Positions 9,734 through 18,736 of a stretch of DNA of 64,000 bases are shown here, in pieces. Positions within the stretch are counted from its first letter, which is position 1. Every line of letters starts with the position of its first letter. Both the position numbers and the translations under genes were made by a program. Location: the NCBI RefSeq assembly GCF_028198165.1, contig NZ_CP116339.1, positions 2,921,001 to 2,985,000 of the forward strand, in the 5' to 3' direction. Origin of the DNA: Pseudoxanthomonas sp. JBR18 (GTDB taxonomy: Bacteria; Pseudomonadota; Gammaproteobacteria; Xanthomonadales; Xanthomonadaceae). The notes under the pieces were generated by a model that ran no database searches, was not told where the DNA came from, and worked only from the letters and a program-made list of their open reading frames with translations.

Positions 9734-11767
9734 ATGAGTACTGCGGCGGAATCTCCCAAGGCCAGGCTGGGCGGCATGGGTACGACGTTCTGGGCGATCC
9801 TGCTGGTGCTTTCCTTCCTGGTGGTGGCGGCCAATACGGCCGTGTCCACCTATCAGGGCAGTCGCCTGGCCGGTGCCGGAACCGGCGCGGCCGATCTGCA
9901 GGTCTTGTCCCAGCAGCTGGCCACCCAGGGCAACGAGGCGGTCAACGGCGACGCCGAGGCGTATACGGCCTTCAAGGCCACGCACGAGCGGATCAACCAG
10001 ACCATCGCGTCGTTGCAGGAGCGCTTCGGCCAGGAGCCTGGCGTGAACGGCCCGCTGGAACAGCTGGTGGGCACCTGGAAGGCTCTGGATGCCAACGCCG
10101 GACAGATCATCAAGGCCGAGCCGGCGGTGCTGGCCCTGTCGGGCAACGCCAACCGTTTCGGTGCCCAGGTGCCGCAGCTGCAGGCCCAGCTCAACGAGGT
10201 GGTTCGCGCCATGTCGGCCAGTGGCACGCCGGCCTCGCAGGTCTATAGCGCCCTGCAGCAGGTCGTGGTGGCCGGGCGCATGGCCCGCAACGTGACCGAG
10301 ATGCGGGCCGGTGGCAGCACTGCGACGATGGCCGGCGATGCGCTCGCGCGCGATGCCCTGGTCTTCGACCAGGTGCTCGAGGGCCTGCGCAACGGCAATG
10401 AAGAGTTGGGCATCGCGCCGTTGCGCAATGCGGCGGCGCTGGAGGCCCTGGAGCAGTCGCAAACGCTGTGGGCGCAGATGAAGCGCGACCTCGACGCGAT
10501 CCTGGGCGGCTCGCGTAGCCTGTTTGCCGCCCAGAGCGCCTCGTCGGCCATCATCGGCGGCTCGGGCAAGATGCTGAGCGACAGCAAGGCGCTGTTCGAC
10601 GCGTTCTCCGCGTTCGGTTCGGTGCGCGACACGCGTGTGTTTCCGAACCTCTGGTACACCATCATCGGCGGCATCGTGCTGGTGGTGTCGCTGATCGCCT
10701 TGCTCTACAGCCTCTACAGCAACAGCCGCCGCGAGCAGGAAGTCCGCTACCAGACCCAGGTCGAGTACAACAGCCGCAACCAGCAGGCGATCATGCGGCT
10801 GCTGGATGAAATCTCCTCGCTCGGCGAAGGCGATCTGACGGTCAAGGCTTCGGTGACCGAGGACATGACCGGCGCCATCGCCGACGCCATCAATTACGCG
10901 GTCGACGAGCTGCGCAACCTGGTGACCACGATCAACGACACCTCGGTGCAGGTGGCGGCCTCGACCCAGGAAACCCAGGCCACCGCGCTGCAGCTGGCCG
11001 AGGCGGCCAACCACCAGGCCGAACAGATCACCACCGCTTCGGAGCGCATCAACGAGATCGCGGTCAGCATCGAAGAGGTCTCGCGCAACTCCACCGACTC
11101 GGCCGAGGTGGCCCAGCGCTCGGTGCTGATCGCGACCGAGGGCGCCGGGGTGGTGCGCGAGACGATCCGCGGCATGGACCAGATCCGCGACCAGATCCAG
11201 GAAACCTCCAAGCGCATCAAGCGCCTGGGCGAATCCTCGCAGGAGATCGGCTCGGTGGTGGAGCTGATCAACGACATTTCCGAGCAGACCAACATCCTGG
11301 CGCTCAACGCGGCGGTGCAGGCGGCCTCGGCCGGTGAGGCCGGTCGCGGCTTCGCCGTGGTGGCCGACGAGGTGCAGCGCCTGGCCGAACGCACCTCCGG
11401 TGCGACCCGCCGCATCGAATCGCTGGTCCAGGCCATCCAGGCCGACACCAACGAGGCGGTCAGCTCGATGGAGCAGACCACCTCCGAAGTGGTGTCCGGT
11501 GCGCGCCTGGCCGAGGATGCGGGCACCGCGCTGGGTGAGATCGAGCGCGTGTCCAGCGACCTCAACGAACTGATCAAGAACATTTCTACCGCGGCCCAGC
11601 AGCAGTCGACCGCCGCGCTGGACATCACCCAGACCATGGGCGTGATCCGCCGCATCACCTCGCAGACCTCGCAAGGCGCGGGGCAGACTGCCGAATCGAT
11701 CGGACATCTGACACAGCTGGCCTCGGACCTGCGTCGTTCGGTGGCTGACTTCAAGCTGCCGGGCTGA
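9734..11767 (+). CDS. pilJ: Type IV pilus methyl-accepting chemotaxis receptor PilJ
   Basis: Chemoreceptor feeding the ChpA kinase. 677 residues: membrane segment 1 at about 17-37, a periplasmic helical region of about 265 residues, membrane segment 2 at about 304-326 (WYTIIGGIVLVVSLIALLY), a HAMP-like section, and a long cytoplasmic coiled coil. The signalling hairpin tip, near residues 513-570, contains NILALNAAVQAASAGEAGRG. Seen at the end is a short C-terminus without a CheR-tethering pentapeptide. No CheR gene is adjacent and the partner ChpB looks inactive, so adaptation by methylation is doubtful. Confidence 0.95.
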   Translation: MSTAAESPKARLGGMGTTFWAILLVLSFLVVAANTAVSTYQGSRLAGAGTGAADLQVLSQQLATQGNEAVNGDAEAYTAFKATHERINQTIASLQERFGQEPGVNGPLEQLVGTWKALDANAGQIIKAEPAVLALSGNANRFGAQVPQLQAQLNEVVRAMSASGTPASQVYSALQQVVVAGRMARNVTEMRAGGSTATMAGDALARDALVFDQVLEGLRNGNEELGIAPLRNAAALEALEQSQTLWAQMKRDLDAILGGSRSLFAAQSASSAIIGGSGKMLSDSKALFDAFSAFGSVRDTRVFPNLWYTIIGGIVLVVSLIALLYSLYSNSRREQEVRYQTQVEYNSRNQQAIMRLLDEISSLGEGDLTVKASVTEDMTGAIADAINYAVDELRNLVTTINDTSVQVAASTQETQATALQLAEAANHQAEQITTASERINEIAVSIEEVSRNSTDSAEVAQRSVLIATEGAGVVRETIRGMDQIRDQIQETSKRIKRLGESSQEIGSVVELINDISEQTNILALNAAVQAASAGEAGRGFAVVADEVQRLAERTSGATRRIESLVQAIQADTNEAVSSMEQTTSEVVSGARLAEDAGTALGEIERVSSDLNELIKNISTAAQQQSTAALDITQTMGVIRRITSQTSQGAGQTAESIGHLTQLASDLRRSVADFKLPG

Positions 11768-11827
11768 GGACTTTGAACGAATGAAGTGCATCAGCGACAA
11801 CACGGTCACCCGCGCGCAGGTGCAGCC

Positions 11828-14800
11828 ATGAGCGCCCTTCGCGAAGCGATGAGCCACGCCGTGCTCGGCTGGGTCAAGCCGGAGCTGGACCAGACCCTGC
11901 GCCTGGTGCGCGGTGAGATCGAGGCCTTTGCCGAGAACCTGGCCGACACCGCGCGCATGCAGGCGTGCGTGGGTTACCTGCACCAGGTGCAGGGCACCCT
12001 GCACATGGTGGAGCTGTACGCGCCGGCGATGGTGGCCGAGGAGCTGGAAAAGCTCGCCCAGGCTCTGCAGGAGAGCCGGGTGGCCGATGCGAACGAGGCG
12101 TGCGCGACGCTGATGCGTGGCACGGTGCTGTTGCCCGATTACCTGGAGCGCCTGCAAAGCGGGCACCGCGACATTCCGATCGTGTTGTTGCCCCTGCTCA
12201 ACGACATCCGCGCCGCGCGTGGCGAGACAGGCCTGAGCGAGAGCGTGCTGTTCGCGCCCGACCTGGATCGCCCCTTGCCCCAGGACGTTCCCGCCACCGA
12301 GCCGCTCCCCGGGAATACCCGCGAGATCCGCTTCGCCCAGGCCTGCGATCATTTCGAGCGCATCCTGTCCGGTTGGAGCGAGGATGCGGCGCCTGCCGAT
12401 GTCGGCGCGCTTGCCTCGGCGCTGCAGCCGCTGCAGCGCCTGGCCGAGCACACCGTCGCCCGGCGCATGCTGTGGGTGGCCACCTCGGTCGCCGAGGCGA
12501 TGCGCGATGGGGCCATCGCCCCCAGCCCCGCGCTGCACCAGGCTTTCGTCGGCGTGGACCGCGTCGTGCGCCAGATCCGCCAGGGCCTGGTTCCCGGCGC
12601 GGCAGCGCCAGGGCAGGAGCCGACCCGCCAACTGCTGTACCAGGTCGCCAAGACCGACGCGGCGCATCCGGCGCTGGAAGACCTGCGGCAAGCCTTCGAT
12701 CTGGCCACCGCTTCGCCGAGCCAGGCCGAAATCGAGCATGCCCGCAGTAGCATCAGCGGACGCAATCGCGCGCTGCTGGACACCGTCGGCGGTGCGGTGA
12801 AGGAAGAACTGATGCGCGTGAAAGACGCGCTCGACCTGCAGTTGCGCACCGGCGCGCAGATCGCAGAGCTCGCCCCGTTGGTGGCCGAGCTTGGCAGCAT
12901 CGCCGACACCCTGGGCATGATGGGACAGGGGCTGGCCCGCAACGTGGTCCTGCAGCAGCGCGAGTCCCTGGCCGAGCTGGTCGACGGGCGCCGTACGCCC
13001 GATGAGAGCGCCCTGCTCGATATCGCCGGCGCGCTGCTCTATGTCGATGCCTCCCTGGACGACCAGGCCGCCAACCTGGCCGAGGAGGGGACTTCCCAGC
13101 CCCAGGCCAGCGAATCCCAGAACACTGTCGAGGTTCTGGCGGGCGAGGCGATCCGCAATTTCGCCGAGGTCCGCCACCAGTTCGTGGCCTTCATCGAGAT
13201 GGACTGGGACCACGGTCAACTGGCCGACACCCCACGCTTGCTGGAAGAGGTGTGCGGCGCCCTGCGCATGCTCGAGCTGGCCGAGCCGGCCGACTATGTC
13301 GAAGGCGTGCGCCGCTACATCGCCACCGAGTTGATCGAGCGCAAGCGCGTGCCCAGCGGCACCCAGCTGGACACCCTGGCCGATGCCATGGCCAGCCTGG
13401 AGTACTACCTGGAAGCGTTGCGCGAACGCCGCCCCAATCGCGACGAGCTGATGGACATCGCGCGCTCCAGCCTGGAGGCCTTGCGCTACTGGCCGCTGCC
13501 CGTGCCTGCCGCGGCGGCCGCAGAAGACATCGAGACGGGGATGGTCGAGTCCGTCGATGACACGCCACCATCATTCGCGCCTGCGACCGCGGAACCCACG
13601 GCCGTCTCCCTGGATGACGCGCCCTCCCAGCCGGCGCTGGATCAGGACGCGCCGAGCAGCGCGCCGGCCGAGCCGCCGGTCGAGCTCGAGCGCGGTCCGG
13701 AGCTTCCGGCCTATGTTCCGGACGAGGCGGCTTTCGCGCAGTTCGATCCGGTAGCCAGTGAATACGCCGAATACGCCGACCAGTTGCCGACCGGCGGACT
13801 CCATGCGGCGTTGCCCGAGGTGGGGGACGTTGCACCGCAGGCCGTGGCCGACACGCCTGCCGTGGCGGTGGCCGATGACGCACCGGTCCCGGCCGCGGCC
13901 ATCGAGACGGGCGCGCCTGCCCTGGAGTCGGGGTTCGACGCCAGCGGCCAGGACATCGACGACGAGATCCGCGACGTCTTCCTGGAGGAGTTCGACGAGG
14001 AAATCGCCAGCCTGCACGAGATGCTGCCCGGCTGGCGCGCCGATCCGGACAACCTGGAGCGCCTGCGTTCGATTCGGCGCGTCTTCCACACCCTCAAGGG
14101 CAGCGGCCGCCTGGTCGGCGCGCGCCAGTTGGGTGAGTTCGCCTGGAAAATCGAGAACACGCTCAATCGCGTGCTCGATGGCACCCGCGCGCCCACGCCT
14201 GCCGTGGTGGCACTGCTCGACCAGGCCACCGCCACGCTGCCGCAACTCAACCAGGCCCTGCGCGGCCAGCCGGGAGTCACCGCCGATCTGGCCGGGATCG
14301 AGCACGTCGCCGAGCGCATCGCCCAAGGCGAGGAAGCCTTCTACAGCGCGCCGTCCGCCGCCCCCGCGCCAGTCGAGGCCGCAGGGCACGACCTTGCGCA
14401 CGCCGAACAGGCCGCAGCGGCCGCGCCGGAGCCTGACCTGGAAGGCACGCCGGCTTCGGTCGACAGCGTCCTGCGCGAGATCCTCGAGGCCGAGGTCGCC
14501 AACCACCTGCAGACCGTCGATGGCTGGCTGGCCCAGTGGACGCCCGGACGCGAGAGCCTGGCCGCCAGCGAGTCCCTGCTGCGCGCCTTCCACACCCTCA
14601 ATGGCGCTTTTGCCATGGCCGACGTGCCGGAAATCACCGAGGTGACCGGCCGCGCCGAGCAGTACATCAAGCGTGCGCTGGGCAACGGTGCCAACATAGA
14701 TCCGGCCGGCGTCGCGGGCCTGGCGGCAGCGACCGTGGCCGTCCGCGACACGATGACCGCGCTGCAGACCGAGCAGGCGCGCATTCCGCACTTCACCGCG

Positions 14801-17800
14801 CTGTGCGCGACGCTCTCCGAACTGCGCGACGGATTGCCGCAGGCGCCGCGGCCGTTGTCCACGGTGATCGACGACCGCCGGCAGAACACCTATGCCGGGC
14901 AGGGCGCCACGGACTTCACGCCGGATATCCCTGCCGGGACCGAGCTCACCGGTGCGATGGACCTGTCGCGTTTCATCGATACACCAGAATCGACCGGGCC
15001 CGGGATGCCGGCGCCCGAGCAGCCTGGCAGCGATGCAGCGAGTCGGGACGACGGGTTCGATCTCGATCATGGCGACCACGCCCAGCTGTCGGCCGAGCCG
15101 ATCGCGCAGGATGGCGAGGGGCCGGAGGTGTCCGAAAGCGACCTGTCGGCAGGTCTCTCCTTCGACCCGGTGGCCGCCGAGTTCGACGCGCCGGCCGAGC
15201 AGCCCGGTACACCGCTCGAGGTGGAGAACGGCGAGCCGCAGGCGCTGGTGGAACCGGACGACATCGAGCGCACGTCCGTCCAGGATCCCGAGATCGATGT
15301 CGAGACCCTGGATGCCGCCGCCCTGCCGGCGACCAGCCCTGAGACCGAAGACGCCTTGGTGCTGGAAGACGCTGCCGCCTGGTCCGTGGCGCCGGTCGAT
15401 GCTGACGCGGTTGAGGACGTCGATCTGACCCCGCCGGAAGCGGCGGCCGAAGCCGCGGCCTGGGCCGAGACCCTCTCCCCGCAGGCCGTCGAGGAGGCCA
15501 TCGCGCCTGCGGCCCCCGAGGCTGAGGCTGTCTTCGATGCGCCTGGCAATTCCATCGCGGAAGACGCGCCGTCGCTGGCGGCGGGTGCTACCGAAGACCC
15601 CAGCCCCGACCTGCCTGCCGTGGGCGAGGCATCGTTCGACGATACGCCTGCTGATGGGCCCGCTGAAACGACCGTGTCCCAGGAGGACCCAGGCGTTGCC
15701 GTGGTCGATGCGCCGCAGCCGCCGGTCAGCGACCTGCCCTCGCAGGCGGCCGCCCAGACCCTGGACTTCGAGATGTTCGACCGCGATCTGGTCGACATCT
15801 TCGTCGAGGAAGGCAACGATCTGCTCGATCACTCCGATGGCCTGCTTGCGCGTCTGCGCGAAACCCCGGACGACCGCAGCTTGGTGATCGGCCTGCAGCG
15901 CGATCTGCACACCATCAAGGGTGGCGCCCGCATGGCCGGGATCTCGGCGATCGGCGACCTAGGGCATGCGATCGAGTCGCTCCTGGAGCAGGTCGCCGAA
16001 CATCGTGCGGAGGTGGATCGTGGCGTGGTCGGGCTGCTCGAGCGCGGCTTCGACGTGCTGCACGGCATGCTGGCGCGCACGGCCGATTATCTGGTGGTCG
16101 AGTCGCAGCCGCAGCTGGTCGCGGAATTCGATGCACGCGCACAAGGTGCGACGTTGCCAGACGAGGCGTCGCCTGTCGCGGTCGAGCCGGTAGAGACCGA
16201 GGAAGCGGGCACGCCGACGACCGGCGCGGACGTGTCCGAGTCGTTGGCTTCGGACGCTTCTGAGGCGCCTGCGGAGTTCACCGCCGCCATGGACGATGTC
16301 GGCGCGACTTCCGAATCCGCGGTGACCGACGACGCAGAACAGCGCGAAGCCGCCGAGGCCGTCGAGCACCCTGCGCCGTCCTTCGAGGCGGATGCACCCA
16401 CGGACGTCGTCGAGGTCGAGGAGGTCGCTGCCGACGACCTGGAGACCGTTGCGTTCGATCGCACGGTGTCCGAGCCCGCGGAAGCCGAAGATGTAATGGC
16501 GTCGGCGGACCCGGACGCGGAGCAGGCAAACGAGGAAGACCGCCTGCCTGCGCTGGATGTGGAAGGCATCGCCTTCGACGCCGGCGTGGATGCGCCAGCG
16601 TCGACGCCCGACGACCAGGAGTTGGCCGAGACCGCCGACACAGCGGCATTCGAGGTGCACACACCTAGCGAGGCGGAGGCGCCCCACGTTGCCGACGCCG
16701 TGCCGGAAGCCCCAGAACACCTGGAGGCACCGGAAACGGAGCGCGAGGTGCCGGTGGCCGCCGCGGCCGCTTTCGACACGCCTGCCGCGCCGCACCCGCT
16801 CGAAGCCCTTGCCGCGGTGGCAGCGGTGGCCACCACCGGTCCGCAGCCGATCCCGCACCTGGCTCCGCTGTCGGCGCCGATCGATCTGGAGGCGGCCGGC
16901 GAGGAAGACACCACCAGCCTCAGCACCGGGCAGGAACAGGTGCGTGTGCGCGCCGATCTGCTCGATCAGCTGGTGAACAACGCCGGCGAAGTGGCGATCT
17001 ACCGAGCGCGCCTGGAGCAGCAGATGGGCGCCTTCCGCGCGGCCATGGCCGAGCTGGATCGCACCAACACCCGCTTGCACGATCAGTTGCGGCGCTTGGA
17101 CCTGGAGACCGAAGCCCAAATCGTGGCCCGCTACCAACGCGAGCACGACACCCGTGACGCCGAATTCGATCCGCTGGAGCTGGATCGGTTCTCCACCCTG
17201 CAGCAGCTCAGCCGCGCACTGGCCGAGTCCGCGGCCGACATCAGCGGCCTGCAGGGCGTGCTGGACGATCTGGCGCGCCAGAACGACAGCCTGCTGGGAC
17301 AGCAGTCGCGCGTGAGTTCGGAACTGCAGGACGGCTTGATGCGCGCGCGCATGGTGCCGTTCGAAGGCAGCGTCCCGCGTCTGCGCCGGGTGTTGCGCCA
17401 GGCGGCGCAGGACACCGGCAAGCAAGCCCAGCTGCAGCTGGAAGGCGCCCATGGCGAACTGGACCGCAACGTCCTGGAGCGCATGACCGCGCCGCTCGAG
17501 CACCTGCTGCGCAATGCGGTGGCCCATGGCCTTGAATCTCCGCAGGCACGCCGCGATGCGGGCAAGCCTGAAGAAGGCAGCGTGCGCGTGGTGCTGCGCC
17601 GCGAGGGATCGGAAATGGTGCTGCAGGTGGCCGACGACGGCGCCGGCATCGACCACGCCGCCATTCGGCGTCGCGCCGAACAGCGCGGCATCCTCAAGCC
17701 TGGCGCCGAGCTGTCTGAGATGGATCTGGAACGCCTGATCCTGGAGCCGGGTTTCTCGACCGCAGAGGAAGTCAGCCAGCTCGCCGGACGTGGCGTGGGC

Positions 17801-18736
17801 ATGGACGTGGTCCACAACGAGGTTCGTCAGCTTGGCGGCACCCTGGAAATCGCGTCGGTCGCAGGTCGCGGCACCACCTTCACCCTGCGCCTGCCGCAGA
17901 CCCTGGCGGTCACCCAGGCCGTGTTCGTGCAGGTTGGCGAAACTCAGTTCGCGGTGTCGGTGGCCGCGGTCGGCGGCGTGGGGCGCCTGAGCCGGGAACG
18001 TTTCGACTCCGGGGCCAGCTACGTCTACGGGGGCGAGGAATACGCGCTGCACGACATGGGCACCCTGGTGGGCCTGGACCCGGCCAAGGCCGAAGGCCAG
18101 CCGGTGGTTCCGCTGCTGCTGGTCCGCGCCGGCGAGCTGCGCGCGGCCGTGGCGGTGGACCAGGTGCTGGGCAACCGCGAGATCGTGGTCAAGCCAGTGG
18201 GGCCGCAGATCGGCTCCATCCCCGGCATCTACGGCGCCACGATCACTGGCGACGGCAGTGTGGTGGTGATCCTGGATGCCGCGCCGCTGGTGCGTCGCTA
18301 CATGACCCAGCCGACCTCGATCACGCCGGTCGTCGCGGTCGTCGAACAGCGCCAGGTGCCGCTGGTGATGGTGGTCGACGATTCGCTGACCATGCGCAAG
18401 GTCACCAGCCGTGTGCTGGAACGCCACAACTTCGAGGTCAGCACCGCGCGCGATGGCGTCGAAGCGCTGGAACGCCTGGAGGAACGTGTTCCGGACCTGA
18501 TGCTGCTGGATATCGAGATGCCGCGCATGGACGGCTACGAGCTGGCCACCGCGATGAAGGCCGACCCGCGTTTTGCCGGCGTGCCCATCGTGATGATCAC
18601 CTCGCGGACCGGCGACAAGCATCGCCAGCGCGCCCTGGAGATCGGCGTGCAGCGCTACATGGGCAAGCCGTACCAGGAGCTGGACCTGATGCGTAATGTC
18701 TACGACCTGCTGGGGATTGCCCGTGTCCGCGATTGA
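11828..18736 (+). CDS. chpA: Giant hybrid chemosensory histidine kinase ChpA/PilL
   Basis: CheA-type hybrid kinase of the pilus chemosensory system, 2302 residues from the ATG at 11828. Seen in order: an N-terminal Hpt-like helical region with VGYLHQVQGTLHMVEL near residue 51; Hpt with HTLKG near 754; Hpt-like HTLNG near 920; Hpt with HTIKG near 1360; a dimerisation region from about 1700 (LVNNAGEVAIYRARL); an ATPase domain with N box LLRNAVAHGLE near 1891, VADDGAGI and AGRGVGMDVV; a CheW domain at about 2030-2165; and a C-terminal receiver at about 2178-2300 (LLDIEMPRMDG). Long acidic Ala/Pro-rich linkers (about 560-715, 1017-1311 and 1437-1699) separate the Hpt modules. An in-frame GTG at 11786 is an alternative start. 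Confidence 0.95.
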   Translation: MSALREAMSHAVLGWVKPELDQTLRLVRGEIEAFAENLADTARMQACVGYLHQVQGTLHMVELYAPAMVAEELEKLAQALQESRVADANEACATLMRGTVLLPDYLERLQSGHRDIPIVLLPLLNDIRAARGETGLSESVLFAPDLDRPLPQDVPATEPLPGNTREIRFAQACDHFERILSGWSEDAAPADVGALASALQPLQRLAEHTVARRMLWVATSVAEAMRDGAIAPSPALHQAFVGVDRVVRQIRQGLVPGAAAPGQEPTRQLLYQVAKTDAAHPALEDLRQAFDLATASPSQAEIEHARSSISGRNRALLDTVGGAVKEELMRVKDALDLQLRTGAQIAELAPLVAELGSIADTLGMMGQGLARNVVLQQRESLAELVDGRRTPDESALLDIAGALLYVDASLDDQAANLAEEGTSQPQASESQNTVEVLAGEAIRNFAEVRHQFVAFIEMDWDHGQLADTPRLLEEVCGALRMLELAEPADYVEGVRRYIATELIERKRVPSGTQLDTLADAMASLEYYLEALRERRPNRDELMDIARSSLEALRYWPLPVPAAAAAEDIETGMVESVDDTPPSFAPATAEPTAVSLDDAPSQPALDQDAPSSAPAEPPVELERGPELPAYVPDEAAFAQFDPVASEYAEYADQLPTGGLHAALPEVGDVAPQAVADTPAVAVADDAPVPAAAIETGAPALESGFDASGQDIDDEIRDVFLEEFDEEIASLHEMLPGWRADPDNLERLRSIRRVFHTLKGSGRLVGARQLGEFAWKIENTLNRVLDGTRAPTPAVVALLDQATATLPQLNQALRGQPGVTADLAGIEHVAERIAQGEEAFYSAPSAAPAPVEAAGHDLAHAEQAAAAAPEPDLEGTPASVDSVLREILEAEVANHLQTVDGWLAQWTPGRESLAASESLLRAFHTLNGAFAMADVPEITEVTGRAEQYIKRALGNGANIDPAGVAGLAAATVAVRDTMTALQTEQARIPHFTALCATLSELRDGLPQAPRPLSTVIDDRRQNTYAGQGATDFTPDIPAGTELTGAMDLSRFIDTPESTGPGMPAPEQPGSDAASRDDGFDLDHGDHAQLSAEPIAQDGEGPEVSESDLSAGLSFDPVAAEFDAPAEQPGTPLEVENGEPQALVEPDDIERTSVQDPEIDVETLDAAALPATSPETEDALVLEDAAAWSVAPVDADAVEDVDLTPPEAAAEAAAWAETLSPQAVEEAIAPAAPEAEAVFDAPGNSIAEDAPSLAAGATEDPSPDLPAVGEASFDDTPADGPAETTVSQEDPGVAVVDAPQPPVSDLPSQAAAQTLDFEMFDRDLVDIFVEEGNDLLDHSDGLLARLRETPDDRSLVIGLQRDLHTIKGGARMAGISAIGDLGHAIESLLEQVAEHRAEVDRGVVGLLERGFDVLHGMLARTADYLVVESQPQLVAEFDARAQGATLPDEASPVAVEPVETEEAGTPTTGADVSESLASDASEAPAEFTAAMDDVGATSESAVTDDAEQREAAEAVEHPAPSFEADAPTDVVEVEEVAADDLETVAFDRTVSEPAEAEDVMASADPDAEQANEEDRLPALDVEGIAFDAGVDAPASTPDDQELAETADTAAFEVHTPSEAEAPHVADAVPEAPEHLEAPETEREVPVAAAAAFDTPAAPHPLEALAAVAAVATTGPQPIPHLAPLSAPIDLEAAGEEDTTSLSTGQEQVRVRADLLDQLVNNAGEVAIYRARLEQQMGAFRAAMAELDRTNTRLHDQLRRLDLETEAQIVARYQREHDTRDAEFDPLELDRFSTLQQLSRALAESAADISGLQGVLDDLARQNDSLLGQQSRVSSELQDGLMRARMVPFEGSVPRLRRVLRQAAQDTGKQAQLQLEGAHGELDRNVLERMTAPLEHLLRNAVAHGLESPQARRDAGKPEEGSVRVVLRREGSEMVLQVADDGAGIDHAAIRRRAEQRGILKPGAELSEMDLERLILEPGFSTAEEVSQLAGRGVGMDVVHNEVRQLGGTLEIASVAGRGTTFTLRLPQTLAVTQAVFVQVGETQFAVSVAAVGGVGRLSRERFDSGASYVYGGEEYALHDMGTLVGLDPAKAEGQPVVPLLLVRAGELRAAVAVDQVLGNREIVVKPVGPQIGSIPGIYGATITGDGSVVVILDAAPLVRRYMTQPTSITPVVAVVEQRQVPLVMVVDDSLTMRKVTSRVLERHNFEVSTARDGVEALERLEERVPDLMLLDIEMPRMDGYELATAMKADPRFAGVPIVMITSRTGDKHRQRALEIGVQRYMGKPYQELDLMRNVYDLLGIARVRD

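Noticed and set aside
9641..13219. Very long open frame (about 1190 codons) on the minus strand opposite pilJ and chpA.
   Set aside because: It mirrors high-GC codons of firmly identified genes, has no recognisable domain and is His/Gly/Gln/Arg-rich as expected of antisense shadows.
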